DNA of 64,000 nt, from assembly GCA_010405405.1 (NCBI GenBank), contig MU004235.1, positions 882,538-946,537 on the forward strand, given 5' to 3'. Below the pieces are notes generated by a model that saw nothing but the letters and a program-made list of their open reading frames with translations, had not been told where the DNA came from and ran no database searches. This document shows positions 1 to 14,062 of this stretch, in pieces; position 1 is the first letter of the stretch, and each line of letters starts with the position of its first letter. The stretch comes from Microthyrium microscopicum (taxonomy: Eukaryota; Ascomycota; Dothideomycetes; Microthyriales; Microthyriaceae). The position numbers and the translations under genes are program-made.

Positions 1-3000
1 TTAAAAAAGAAGATCTTAAAACTTATCTTAGAATGTTTCTACTAATATTTTAAAGTCTTTAATCTAAAGCATTTAGATATCCTTACGCCTTATTATAGTA
101 AATACAACTATGCTATTAACCTTATTCCTAACGCTAAAATTCTAAAACGCTAACCTATATTAATATTATTAAAATAAGCCTTAGTTATTAAATAATATAT
201 TAAGAGTCTACTTTAGCGCGGTTTTACTATAGGTTTAAAATCTTAATATACTATACTTATGCTTTACGTAAGTAAGTTAGGAAGAGGCATCTATATTTAT
301 ATTAATTACTATAAGTTAAATAATATTACTATTAAAAATAGTAACGTCCTATTGCTTATTAGTAAGACGCTTATACGCCTTATAAAGGTAAAGTATTACT
401 CTAAGTTTAACGTTATTACTACCTTTAAATATATTTATATTAAACTTAGAGATAAATATAAGATAGTATTCTTAATATACTATAACTTATTTAAGTTTAA
501 AGTACTACCCTTTAGCCTTATAGAGGGACTAGGGATATTTTAAGTATATATTAATTATGTACTAATATAGTTTTTAGATAATTTTATAACTATTTATTTA
601 GATAATATTCTAGTATTTAGTAAGATACTAAAAGAATATAATACCTATATATATTTAGTACTAGATATATTAGAACGTATAAGCTTATTCCTTAATATTA
701 AGAAGTTAGAGTTCGCTATTTAAGAAGTAAAATACCTTAGTCTAATTATTACTATAGAAGGTATTAAGATAGACTTTTTAAAAGTTAATATAGTAGTTAA
801 CTAGGAATAATTAAGCTATCTTAAAGATATTTAGGCGTTTCTTAGATTTACTAACTTCTACTAACGATTTATCTTTAATTACTTTGCTATAGTAGTACCC
901 TTAATAAATCTTACTTAGAAGAATACTCTAGCTATATTCCCCTAGGACCCTAATAGGCTTAAGGAATAAGCTTTTAAAAAGCTAAAAATAGACTTTACTA
1001 GTATATTAATTCTATAATACTTTAATTATATTAAGGAAACTTAGATAGAGATAGATATATTAAATTAGGCTTATGTTACTATATTATTATAGAAAGATAT
1101 AAATAGTAATCTAAGACTAGTTACCTTCCTCTCTAAAAAGATATTACTAGCAGAATATAATTACGATATCTATAATAAAGAACTACTTACTATCATTCGC
1201 GCCTTTAAGGAGTAGGAACCTAAGTTGTTTAGTACTAAAGATATTATAAAGGTATTCTTAGATTATTAGAATCTTTAAACCTTTATAAAGACTAAGAAGC
1301 TTATACGCCATTAAATGTGCTAGGCTAAATTCCTATTATAATTCTACTTTTTAATTAAATATTATTCTAGTAAAGATAATAGTAAAGCTAATACTTTAAT
1401 CTAAAAATTATAAGACGTACTCTAAAGTAATAAAGACCTATAGGTTAAGTAATAGTACTAACTACTCCTATTTCTATATTAATTTAGTACTAAACAAGCT
1501 ATTAAGCTAGCTATAATCCTTATTAACCTAATTACCTTATCCTTTATATAGATAGCTATACTTACGTTAAATAAGTTAGATATTACTATAGTAGGGGAGT
1601 CTAATTTAGAACTTATTATAAAGAGCTCTTAGAATAAAGCTCTAGCTAGTTTAGATAATTTGCTACTAGTTAATACTAAATTCCTAGATTTTAACCTAGA
1701 GTAGTTTATATAGAAAGTAATAAAAGCGAGTAAGGGAGATAAGTTACTAATTACAATTTAACTAGCAAAGGCATAGAAAGACTACTTCTTACTCTTTAGT
1801 ATACTAAATTAAGATTAAATTAAGTTAATAGATTATAAAGCTCTACTAAATAGTACTATCCTCTATTAATAGAAGCTATTTATACTAATAATGTATTTAC
1901 GAAATAAAGTAATAAAATAAGCGTATTAATATAAAGTTATAAGTTATAAAGGAACTATAATAACCTACTACTACCTTTAACGAGATTATTAGTAGCTAAG
2001 AATATTAAAATATATTAAGAAATATATTAAAGGTTATTACTATATTTTTTTAAAACTAGTACGCTAAAAGAAGTAAGGGCTTCTTTACTTATTCCCTCTA
2101 CTAGATTAGGCTTAGTCTAATATCTCTATAGACTTTACTATCTTACTACTACGCTATACCTACTAGGGTATAGTTTACTAGTATATTATAGTTATTATTA
2201 ATTATTTAACGTAATTATAATAGTTTATTATACTTTTAAGTCTTTTAGTAGAAATGATAGTTATAGTATTTATTAATTAAGTATAGAAGCTATATAGTTA
2301 GCTAGACTCTATCCTTTTAGATTAAGGAACTTAATTTATATCTACCTTCTAGAGTTGCTTATATAAACGTATAGGCGTTATATTAAGATTAAGTACTATA
2401 TAGTATCTAGAGTCTAATAGTATTACTAAAATAACTATTACTACTTTAAAATAGTATCTTAAATCCTTTATTAATTAGGATTAGGATAATTAGGTAGCCC
2501 TATTACTATTCGCTAAATTTATAATAAATTCTACTATAAGTGCTACTACTAGTTTTATACCTTTTAAGGCATAAAATAGTTTTCTACTAAAATTAGGACT
2601 TAAGTCTACTTACTATTTACTACCTAAAGCGTTATACGCTTCTATTATAGCGCGTAAAAAAGTTATTACTACTAATTAAGTATAGAATAGTTAAAAGAAG
2701 CTTTATAAGTTCTTAAAGAAGTAATTAGTATAGGCTTAGGCTTAATAAAAGCTCTACGCTAATAAGCATTAATATTTAGTACTAGATCTCTATCTTAGGA
2801 ACTAGGTACGACTTAACGTTTAAAATTATAATATAACTTACTCTTTAAAAACCCTTAATAGCAAAAACGCTAGTCTCTTTAAGGTATTACGCAAAATTAA
2901 TAAAGTAACTTATAAATTAGATCTTCTTAAATTAATAAAGATATACCTAGTGTTCTATGCCTAGCTACTATATCTAATTAATAATAATATATACTTATTA

Positions 3001-3537
3001 TAAGAATTAAACCTACCCCTAGTAGTTATTAGAAAAAAAGAAAGTAAAGAAGAATAGCTTATTAATGCTATTATTAATAGTAAATAGAATAGTAGAAGTA
3101 AGAATAAGGTACTTAAATATAAGATTAAATAAATAGGATTTTATAACAAAACTTAGTAGCCCTAGAAAGATACTATTAATATACCTAATACTATATTAGA
3201 ATTCTATAGGCTTTATCCTTAGAAGCCTAGTCTATACCCTTCTTAGTCTCTACTAGTAAATAAAGTTAAAGAAAAAGATTATAATACTAATAGACTACCT
3301 ATAGATTAAGATTATATAGTATAAAAAACGTTATATTTATTTATTTTTACTAATAGTATTATACCCCTAGTTTAGTTTTTAATTTATGCTACTAAAGAGA
3401 TTATAGAATACTACAAACTAGCTTAAATAGATATTCTCTTTTTTATTAAATAGATTTAGATAGTACTAAGGTAAATAGATAGCATATTACTATATCCCTT
3501 AATAATAATATATATAAAGAAGTTTTATATTTATATA

Positions 3538-3595
3538 GACTAGCCTAGCCTAGCCTAGATTAGCTTAGACTAGACTAGAATAGATTAGATTAGAA
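3538..3595 (+). repeat. Degenerate 5-bp array (GCCTA/GACTA) before the LTR
   Basis: About eleven imperfect copies of a five-base unit (GCCTA, GACTA, GATTA, GAATA) lie just inside the 3' LTR of the family-A element. The other family-A copy has the same array in reverse complement at about 33410-33460. The variants of the unit differ by transitions, as RIP of one ancestral unit would give. Confidence 0.7.
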
Positions 3596-3632
3596 TATAG
3601 CCTATAAAGTCTATTTTAGAAGAAGAGAGTTA

Positions 3633-3855
3633 TATAAGGAATCTTTATAGGTTTAGTATTATAGTATTTAGATACTAAGATCTAATCCTATAGATAAAAT
3701 CTCTTTATCTCATTTAGGGTTAGTATATCTAAGGATATCCCAAGCTCCTACTTCTTTACATCCATAGCTATATCTCTAGATCTCTTCTCTCTATACTTAG
3801 ATCCTACAATACTAGCTACTTTCTGCTTGCCTATCGCGCTCATTAGCTCCTTACA
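3633..3855 (+). repeat. 3' LTR of family-A gypsy element
   Basis: This 223-bp LTR matches, in reverse complement, the two 224-bp LTRs at 33139-33362 and 40627-40850. The differences seen are mostly transitions. It ends in ...CTCCTTACA, the canonical CA end. Confidence 0.9.
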
Positions 3856-6800
3856 ACATAAAACTATATTTCTAACTTACTATAAGTTATATAAATTTAA
3901 AGTTATACTCTTTAGCCTTACTAAAGCTCTAAAAACTTTCTAAGCTTATCTTAACTATATTCTAATTAATTACCTAAATAACTTTATTATAAGCTATATA
4001 AACGATCTATTAGTCTTTAGCAATATTAAAGCTAGCTATATTACCTATACCTATCTAGTCTTAGAAGTAATAAATAAAGTAGGACTATACTTAGATATCT
4101 AGAAGTATAAATTTAATACTTAATAAGTTAAATACCTTAGCTTAATTATTACTACTAAAGATATTAAGATAGACCTAAAAAAGGTTTAAAGTATAGTTAA
4201 CTAGTAACATTCCTTTTTAGTAAAAAATATTTAAGCTTTCCTTAGCTTTACTAATTTTTATTACTAATTTATTCTTAAATATTTAAAGACTATAATACTA
4301 CTAATAGTACTTATAAAGAAAGATGCTATAGTAATCTTTCTATAAAACTCTAATAAGCTAGAGGAACGTGCCTTTAAGAAGCTAAAATAAGACTTTACGT
4401 TTACTAAGATATTACGTTACTTTAACTATATAAAAGAAATATAGTTAGAGATAGACGCCTTAAATTAGATTTATATTATAGTCCTCTCTTAAAAAGGTAA
4501 TAATAAAAAGCTTTATTTAGTTATATACCTCTTAAAGAAGATAATCCTAGTAAAATATAATTATAATATTTATAATAAAGAGCTCTTAGTTATTATCTAT
4601 ATATTTAAGAAGTAAGAACTAGAGCTATTTAGCTCTATTAACTCTATTTAAGTATTTTTTAATTACTATAACCTTTAGACGTTTATAATAATAAAACGTC
4701 TCTCTTAATAATAAGCTAGATAAGTTAAATTTCTCTCCTAGTTTTACTTTAAGATAAAGTACTACCTAAGTATAGCTAATAGAAAGGTAGATACCCTTAC
4801 CTATTAATTATAAGATATTCTATAAAGTAATAACGACTCTTACGTCTCTTAATAAATTTAACCTTTACTATTCTTATATTAATTTAATATAGAGTACGTA
4901 GTAAAGCTAGCTATATTACTTATTAAATCTACCTACCTCTTAATACTATACTTAGCTATTATTACTTAAGATAAGTTAGATATTTCTAATCCTATAGGTA
5001 AGCTACTTAATCCTATAGAAGAGTTTTTTAGTAATAATAAGGTGCCTAAGGATAAGCTACTTAATCTCTTAAGAGATAATCTATTCCTAGATTTTAATAG
5101 TAACTAATTCCTATAAAATATTATAGACGTAATAAAGTATAATAAAATAATAATTACTATTTACTACGCTAAAACTAATTACTAGCTTTTCTTACCTTTT
5201 AATACTCTAGAATAAGAGTAGATTAAGCTTAGAGACTACATAGTAGCTACTAATAAGATAATCCTCTATTATAACTAAATCTTTATCTCTTAAAGTAAGC
5301 TTTAGCGTCGTACTATATAGAGTACATATAGCTATAAAGCTATAAGCTATAATAAAGTAATAATAACTTACTACTATCTATAAGAAGATTACTAATAGCC
5401 TAAGATATTATAAGATATTAAAAGCTTTATTAAAGGCTATAAATATATATTTACTAAACTTATTTATTAAAAGAAGTAAGGCTTTCTACGTTAATTTCCT
5501 CTTCTTAAGTACGTATAGTCTAATATCTCTATTAACTTTACTATCTTACTACCTTACTATTTATACTAAAGTATAATCTATTAATATATTATAATAGTTA
5601 TTAACTAATATATATAGACTTAATATTTTATCCTACTACTAAATCTATTTATAAACTTAATAGTATTAGCCTTTATTAACTATATATAGAAGCTTATTAG
5701 CTAGCTATTAATAATTCTTTTAGACTATAGTAACTAATTTATCTCTACGTTTTAAAAGCACTTATATAAACGCGTAGGTATAATACTCTATCTTAGTATA
5801 GTATTTTACTCTAAAACTAATAGTATAATAGAAATCTTAGTTACTATACTTAAGTAGTTCTTACGTACGTTTATTAATTAGGATTAAGATAACTAAATAG
5901 CCTTTCTACTCTTTACTAAATTTATAGTTAATTCTACTATAAATACTATTATAGGAGTTATACTTTTTAAAGCTTAAAATAAATTTAATCTTTATTTAGG
6001 CTTTAAGTCCTTATATTACCTCTTAAAATCTATAAATGCCTCTATAGCTACTAATAAAGAAGCTATTAATATAAATATAATATAGAAAGGTTATACTAAG
6101 ATATATAATTACTTAATAGAGTAATTAATCTAGGTATAAGCTTAGTAAGTAGAATACGCTAACTACTATTACTACGTAGCTCTAGACTTATTATTAGGTA
6201 ACTAGGTTTACTTAAATATATAGAACTACCCTATTTTACGTTTTTTAAAGACTTTAGATAATAAGAATATAGGTCTTTTCTATATAATTAAGAAAATTAA
6301 TATTATTATCTATAAACTTAATCTCCTCTCTTCTATAAAGATATATAATATCTTTTACGCTTAGGTCTTTTATTATATTATAAATAACGCTAAGCTACTT
6401 AAGTATACTAATTTATTACTAGTAGTTATTAGAGAAACTATAAATAATAATAAATAGTTTATTAATACTATTATTAATAGCTACTTTACTAGTTAATATA
6501 AGAAGCTATAATATAAGATTAAGTATACTAATTATAATAAAGCTAAATAGTATAATTAGATAGCTACTAAGAATATATTAGAGCTTATTACTAAGTTTTA
6601 TACTTAGTACCTTAGTAAGCTAGGCCTATATTCTACCTAGATACTACTAATACTAAAGCTTACTAGCAATAATATTAATTATAACTCTAATAGCATTCTT
6701 ATTAATTAAAAGAAGTAAATAATTATACTATTAATTCCTTTATACTAATAGGATTACTAATTACTAGACTACTAAGACTTAAGAATTAGAGTATTCTAAG

Positions 6801-6940
6801 GACATCTTAGGGTTTATTAATACTTCTTAATAGTTGCCTTAGTAGGCTAAAGGTTAAGATACTCTAAATAACTAGTAAGGTTAATATTATACTATAAAAG
6901 GATCAAAATATTATTTATTACTAAAAAGTTTGTTAGATAG

Positions 6941-6987
6941 GACTAGACTAGACTAGACTAGACTAAACTAGACTAGATTAGAATAGA
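6941..6987 (+). repeat. GACTA pentanucleotide array
   Basis: Nine near-perfect copies of GACTA (with GACTAA and GATTA variants) lie upstream of the polypurine tract of the family-B element. This is the same unit type and the same position relative to the LTR as in family A. Confidence 0.8.
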
Positions 6988-7052
6988 ATAGATTAGGAAA
7001 GTAGTTATAATTAATAATCTATAGCTTAGAGAGCTATACTAAAAAGGGGGGT

Positions 7053-7281
7053 TATATAATAATTCCTCTTTATAGGCTTTATAGTAGTATTATAAGAGAG
7101 ATCTTATTATAAGATTATATACTAGACTTAAGGAGGTTAGCGTGCCTAAGAATCTACTAAGCAAACTTACATTCCTTATAGATTTATAGCTTTTCTAGAT
7201 CTTCTTCTCTCTCTCTCCTATTTATAGATTCTAGAATATAATCTAATTATCTGCTTGCTCTAAGTCCCGTAGCTCGTTATA
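7053..7281 (+). repeat. Probable 3' LTR of family-B gypsy element
   Basis: The left boundary is set by the purine tract at 7041-7050. The right boundary is estimated from a GTTATA end that would be the RIP form of ...ACA. No partner LTR lies in the window, so the ends are approximate. Confidence 0.55.
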
Positions 7282-8375
7282 CTAAAAACTTCTATTTCTT
7301 TAGCTATAACGTCTTTTAATACTTTTTTACTACTAATTTATATCCCTAAAAGTAATTTCTAGCTTTTAATATAATTATATAAGCTTTAAGACGTTAATAT
7401 AGAGTATTTTAGACTTCTCTATTTATATTATATAAGGTAAAGTTACGTTTTAGTAGGCCTATATTTCTTAGCTTATATACTAAACTATTATATATACTAT
7501 TTAGCTTATTAATTAGTAGAACTACTAACGCTAGAGGCGTAAGTATTTTTTATAAATACTAATTATTTTATAAAACGTATCTATACTTAAATATCTAAGA
7601 GGCTAGCCTACTATTATAGAGCACTATATTTATAAGAATATAAAAAAAGTAAAAAAATAGTATAAGATTAGTACTAGGATATTTAGTACTATTATATAAT
7701 AATTTTATAGGGCTAAATTATATATAAGTTTGTCTTTCTTTATTAAATTAAGTATAACTAATATAATTAAGTAATAAAATTATAATAAAGAAGGTTTAGT
7801 AAAGTAAGATTTTTTAGTATTAAGTAAGAAAGAGACTATAACTTTAATCTAGCTATTATATCTAAGTAGCGCTAAGCTAGTTTATATAGTAAGTAGTATA
7901 TATATTTAAGTCTTACTAAGTTTCTCTATAGCTATATTAAGAGCTAGGTTAATAAGGAAATAATTTTTTTTTAGCTATTTTATAGAAGAAGGAAAAAATA
8001 TTATCTATAATTATCTAAAAAATTTTACGTAACTTAAAATTATATAGAATTCATAGTAATTATTTAAGCTTATACTATATAGTAGTTTTATACCTACGTA
8101 GTCTTATTATAATAATTTAGTAGTAAGTATTACTTTAGAAATAATATTCTACTACTATAGAGTAAGCCTTCTTAGCTAAAAGGCTCTCTCTATTCCTAAT
8201 TCTATACTCTTTAGTATAGTATACTTTTATATATATAAAATTAATTATAAAGCCTACTATACTATTCCTCTTTAGGGACTATTTAAGAAAATATATATAG
8301 TAAAATACTTTATAGTAAAATACTTAATATTTTATTTATAGCGCGCGCTTTATAGATAACTTATTAAAATATATT

Positions 8376-8475
8376 AAGGTATCTACCTTTTATAAGGAGA
8401 TACCTTATATAAGAGATTAAGATATTATTTTACTTATTATATAAGGAATTAAGATATTATTTTACTTATTATATA
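8376..8475. repeat. Small hairpin followed by a 28-bp direct repeat
   Basis: AAGGTATCT (8376-8384) and AGATACCTT (8398-8406) form a 9-bp inverted repeat. Just after it, the same 28 bases occur twice, at 8416-8443 and 8448-8475, with a period of 32 bp. Confidence 0.75.
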
Positions 8476-9961
8476 TATTTATTTTAGTAAAATAAAAAGA
8501 ATAACTTATAGTTACTTTTTAAAGTACTATTTAATAATTACTTAGCTTTAAGGTAGCTATAACTAGTAGAGATTATTAGTCTAACCTATTTTTATAACTT
8601 AGTCTAGTTTTCTAAATATATAGGTATTAACTAGCTAGAATAGCTATAAAGCTTTTTTATTACTAAGTAGTATTATTTAATACTACGTATTACTTAGATA
8701 AGTAAAGCTTTTTATAATAAAGCTTATTAAGTAGTATATTTATACTAATACTTAGTAAAATTACTATAAAGGTATCTTAGTAGATCTTAATTAATATTAA
8801 GACCCTTTTAGGATAATAATATTATAATAATTTTTATAACTATTTATACTTTAGTATTTATTATTAAAGATATCTTATTATATTTTATTAGTTACCCTTC
8901 TTTAATACGCTTTCTAGAAAAAATTAAAATAATAAGGTATTTTTTATATTAATTTTTTTTTTTAAAAAAAAGTCTTAACGTCTTTAACGTTAATACGTTC
9001 TATATTAATATATTATATTGCGCTAGGTTAATCTATAGCAATATAGGTAGTTTTTAACTATTAATTAATTAGTATTTTAGTTATACTAAATACTATAACT
9101 ACTTATTACTTAGAGATATTATATATAAGATATAAATAATATTACTATCCTTTATTAGTTATAGCCTACTATAGACTACTATCTATAATAGGCTTATTAA
9201 TAACGATTGATTACCTCCTTATTTAGAGATTTTATCTTATAAATAGGCTTACTAGTTATAATAGAGTAATTCTAATATACTTTTTAAGTTTAATTTTATT
9301 CTTTCTTTACCTATTTTACTAACGATACTCTCTTAAAGTTATAGTTCTATATAACTTATTATGCTTATATAGTAGTTATACTCTAGTCTAGGGTATAGTA
9401 ATTAGGTTATTTTATATATTAGAAGAGCTTATATTTTATAATATAGAGGAAAGTTAGTTAAAAACTAGTATATTATTTAAATACTATTTAAACTAAATAT
9501 TAGTAAGTTAGTATTTAGAAGGAAGGTTACCTAAAAACTAAAGCTAACTACTACAATTTTCTATTATAATTTTTATTTAAACTAGGCTCTTTAAAGATTT
9601 TCTAATATTATTATAGCCTTATTATTATTATATATAGAGATAATTCTATACGTTACTCTATATCCTTAAAAAGTATAAGCACTATATTAAGAATAATATA
9701 AATAGTATAAGTAAGTTATAGAATTATTAATCTATATAAACTATAGGTTCTTAATTTTATTAAGAGTATTCCTATCTATAAAAAGTAATTCTACCTTAAT
9801 CTAGTATTAATAAGTATATCTAATATATTAGCCCTAATATATAATAAAGGTTATACTCTTTACTTTAGTATAAAGTATATATCTTTTTTAAGAAGATTAA
9901 GTTTATTAGGTAAAGACTTTAAGTAGCCTTATTAAGATAATTTAACTATATTATTTATTAG

Positions 9962-9971
9962 NNNNNNNNNN
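9962..9971. other. Assembly gap (10 N)
   Basis: A run of ten N inside AT-rich repeat DNA marks a break in the assembly. The true gap length is unknown. Confidence 0.99.
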
Positions 9972-12900
9972 TAGAAATCTTAGTATATATTATTAATCTA
10001 AAGTAGTAAATATTATTATTAAAAGAATATAGATATAGAAGCCTCTAAAAAAATAGAGAAACTTTATTACTTAGTATATAATTAGTAGTATATTATAAGA
10101 AAGGTAAAGATATACTTTCTATTAATATATACTAGATAATATAAATAGATATTAATAAATATTATTATTAGTTTATTAATATATAGAGGTAGGCTAGTTA
10201 ATTACTTCTAAATATCTTTATTTAAGTAGCGTTCTCTTTAAGTTAAAAAGTATTAGTTCTTAGTAAGTAGAAGTAATAATTATAGTATATATCTAAATAC
10301 TAAATAATTAAATAGTAAAAGAGTAGCTTAGAGTTAGCTAATATTTAAAAATATATTACTAGCTATAGTAGTTACTAACTAGTTATTATGCTTATTTATA
10401 AAGAAATATTATAAAATCTAAGTAGTTAAACTTTTAACTTATAAAGCTTATATATTTATCTACTTTGTTACTTAGTAATAATTAATAACTTTAAGAATAA
10501 ACTAAGGATTTATTTAGGATATTTAGAAGTATAGAATAATAAGCTTATATTTTATATATTATAACTAATAGAAATAAAAATATAAAAAGTATATTATAGG
10601 CTATTCTTTACTAGATTTAAGCTTATAATATACGCTTTAGGTAAGTCCTAAATTTACTTTATTATCTACTAATCTACTTTAAGATAGTAGAGATTACTTT
10701 TAGTATCCTTATTTATTTTAGTAATTATTTTTTAATATATTTACTTTTACTTATTATTACTACGCTTAAAATAGTAAAGTAAATATACTACTTTGCCTAT
10801 TCTAAATACTTATTATATATTTAGTTCTTTTATTTTTTTAAGAAGTCTTCTATTTATAGAGATAGTATTATATTAATAAATTAAAGCTAATTATAAACTT
10901 AGATATATATTATAAATATTAATTAGAGTATAGCTAATAGTACTTCTTTTTAGAAAGATAGTTATATTTAATATAATAGTATATCTCTACTAAAGACTTT
11001 ATTATATATATACTAATAAAGTACTAGATCCTTACTTACTATATTATTAATTAAAGTAGTACTTTATATAGAAAAAATATATATTAGTAATAAAATAACT
11101 AATAGGTAAGAATTTATCTACTTCTTTCTACTATTAAAAAGAATACTAACTTAATATTAAACTAATAAAAATTCTAATTTAGGTAAGTATTAGCTCTTTT
11201 AAAGCTATATTAGACCTTAATTATTCTTTTAATTTATTTAAGAGGTAGTTAAGGTCTAATATTAAAAGATAAAAACTTAAAAATACTAGAGGTAGTATAT
11301 ATAAGTTAAATTTAACTCTTTTTTAATATAGTATATCTTTTAGTAGTATATTATTTAAAATAAAGAATAAATTAAAATTATAAGTTAATATAAGTATAAC
11401 TTTTTCTAAGTCTTACTCTATAATTAAAGTTACTACTTTATAAGACATTTTAATATAGAAGTATTTAGCTAAAAAGTCTTTAAAATAAATAAAGCTTATA
11501 TATTCTTAGCTACTCTCTTAGTTTACTAAGAAGTAGTTAAGAATTTATAAGCTTTATTTCGTTCTATATATTATCTTAATAATATTTACTCTAAGGGTTA
11601 TAGATTTAATTAAGTTCTTAATATAATACTAATAACTAAATATAAATTAATATAATATAATATTAAATTAAAGAATCTTATCTAGAGCTTTTCTATAAAG
11701 ATCTTTAGCGCTATATAAATAGTAAAAAGAAATTAAATATTTTTAGAATATATTTAAAAGTAGAGAAGATAAAAATATATATAGATTATAATAGTAATAT
11801 AATAGGCTTATTAATTAAGTTTAGTAACTTAAATTTTTTAAAAGATAAAGATATATTAATATTATTAATACGCTTTTAAAGTAGACTATAAAGATTATAT
11901 AGGTAAATAAAAAGAATTCTTAAAAGTATAAGTAAGACTAAGATAAGCTTTATTTAGATAGATAGTACTAAATAGAAAGAGCATTACTAACTTATTTATA
12001 TTTTAAATAACGCTAAAAAAATTAATATATCTTTAAGAGCTTTAAAAAAGATAAATAAAGTAAAGATTAAGAAAGAATAAAGAGAGAATAAGTAATTAGT
12101 TTAAGAGGTTAACTTTAATAAAGGTTATCCTCTTTATGAGTATAATAATAAGAAGTTATTAAAGTACTATTATAAATTTAATAATAAAGATATAAATAAC
12201 TATATTATATATAAAGAAAAAAATAGAGTTACTTTTAATTAGAAAGTCTTAAAAGTATATAGTCTAGATATTAAAGAACTTATTACTTTTACCTTTAAGT
12301 ACCTAGTAGCCTAATAATTAACTTTATTAACTCTTCTTAAGTTATTTCTTACTAACTAATATTATATCTATTTTAAAAAAGACTATAACTCCTTTATAAA
12401 TTAGTAGCCTAAGAAAGTTTATTAAAATTAGAGTTAGAGCTTAATAACTATTATTATATATTCTAGTAAGTAGCTAATAGTATTAGATAGAAATATAACT
12501 AATTTTTTATAAAATTATATTAATACTTAAACCCTAACTTCCTTAACTTCTAGATTTATAGTTTAATATAGCTTTTAATTAATTTAATTTTTAGTTAATA
12601 ATTCTAGTTCTAGTAGTATTTATAGCAATATTATATAAATTCCTTAAGCTTATTTCTTAACTATTTTATCTTTATATTATAGTTTTCTATATTATATTTT
12701 ATAACTTCTACTTAATATATTATATTAATTATTATGCTTACTAACGTTTATTTAGGTTTAACTTATAAGTTAATAAACTACTTAAGAATTCTAAGGATAT
12801 TAGTTTAGTAAAATAAAGATAAAGTATAATAGTTTAATAAGCTAGTTACTTATTATTTTATAGTATATACGTAGCCCTATATAAGGATATATTATTAGAT

Positions 12901-13978
12901 TAGTTAGCCTTATTTTAGAAAGGGCTAACGCCCTTACTAAGATTTAGTCCTATTTAAGTTTAAAGTCTATATATTAAAGGGCATAATACTTAAGGCTTAA
13001 AAGAAGATTACTTAGTTACCTTTAAAGAATAATTTTAAGAAACTAGAATTTATTATAGTCTATTTAAGTTATAAGTAGCTTATAGTTTAGTAAGCCTAGT
13101 ATAGGATCTATTTACTAAATATAGCTTAATCTTAGTTATAGCATTACTACTTAGAAGAAACTTTAATTAATACTAACTTACTTTAGTACTAAAGAGTAGC
13201 TAAAGTAATAAAAGCCTATAGTATACCCTATTTATTATAGTTTACTTATTATTAGTCCTATTAGAAATCTCTTATTTTATACTAAATATAGTATATAGTA
13301 CTTAATAATAAAGATTTATAGCGCCTAATCTTTTAGTAAAGTCTTTAAAATAAATAAGTAAAAATCTTTAATTTAAAGAAAGGATCTATATCTATAAAGC
13401 TAAAATAATAAATATCTAAAATTATAGTAAGTATATAGAATATAATAAGTATATATTAATACTACTAAGAAATAAAAAAACTTAATAAATATTACCTTTT
13501 CTTTTTATAAACCTTTTTAGAAACTAGTATTAATTTCTTTACTTTCTTTTACCTAGGTTTAGTTACTAAAGGATTATTTTTAGAAATATAAGGTAATAAT
13601 ATAATACTAGTATTTACTCTTACATATATTACTATTTAAGTTTTACTAGGTAGTATTATAGTAGATAGTTTTCTTTTATAATAATTAACCTTTTTTAAAC
13701 CTAAGGATATTTATCTTAAAGGACTTTTAGCTAGGTTATTAAATACTTTTTATATATCTTAAATATTCTTCTTTATAACCTAGAGTTATTAATTTAGTAT
13801 AAATATATTAGTAGGATTCTCTTTTAAGTACTCTTAGTATTCTTTTAGTATTATCTTAAAGAATAAATTATTATCTTAGAAGTTAGCGTTCTAGTTACTA
13901 CTTTTATTTAAGAAATAAACTAAATTAAGGCTAATAGAGTTAGTATTCTTAGAAGAGTAGTTACTTTTATCCTTATCT

Positions 13979-14062
13979 TTATTATTTAAACTATTATTAT
14001 TATTAAAATTATTATTATTATTAAAATTATTAATATTATTAATATTATTAATCTTTTTATTA
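13979..14062. repeat. AT-only low-complexity (ATT)n-like stretch
   Basis: Imperfect ATT triplets run for about 80 bases. Read on the minus strand they would be AAT (Asn) codons, as in low-complexity coding sequence altered by RIP. Confidence 0.7.

Larger units (their letters stand above)
1..3855 (+). mobile_element. Ty3/gypsy LTR retrotransposon fossil, family A, 3' part
   Basis: This is the 3' half of a Ty3/gypsy element; its 5' half lies before the window. Plus-strand similarity shows reverse transcriptase around 259-640 (including a RIP-altered YLDD-type catalytic core near 590-630), RNase H around 960-1300 and an integrase core around 2110-2210. The 3' LTR is at 3633-3855. A second, full-length copy of the same family lies in opposite orientation at 33139-40850, and the distances from RT to the LTR end agree (about 3.6 kb). 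The element is heavily decayed in RIP style (CpA/TpG nearly absent) and non-functional. It was inserted into family-B element DNA, which resumes at 3856; the candidate 5-bp target duplication on this side is ACATA, and its partner lies outside the window. Confidence 0.88.
3856..7281 (+). mobile_element. Ty3/gypsy LTR retrotransposon fossil, family B, 3' part
   Basis: Directly after the family-A LTR a different gypsy polyprotein region begins in mid reverse transcriptase: the palm region and a YINDLLVFS-like motif are near 3885-4030. RNase H follows around 4360-4620 and an integrase core around 5520-5610. A purine tract (AAAAAGGGGGG, 7041-7050) stands just before the 3' LTR. The sequence differs from families A, C and D. 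Its 5' part is separated by the family-A insertion and lies outside the window. The element is heavily decayed and non-functional; the nesting shows that B is older in place than A. Confidence 0.82.

Noticed and set aside
259-543. 94-codon open frame that could be called a small gene
   Set aside because: It is the reverse-transcriptase region of the family-A gypsy fossil; its sequence follows the RT palm pattern and continues in the element on both sides.
6941-6987. CRISPR-like or telomere-like array
   Set aside because: A 5-bp tandem repeat without spacers, not TTAGGG; it is a microsatellite within a retroelement.
12120-12260. Possible CCHC zinc knuckle of a copia or gypsy gag
   Set aside because: After allowing for RIP, the Cys/His spacing does not fit CX2CX4HX4C, so a family cannot be named.
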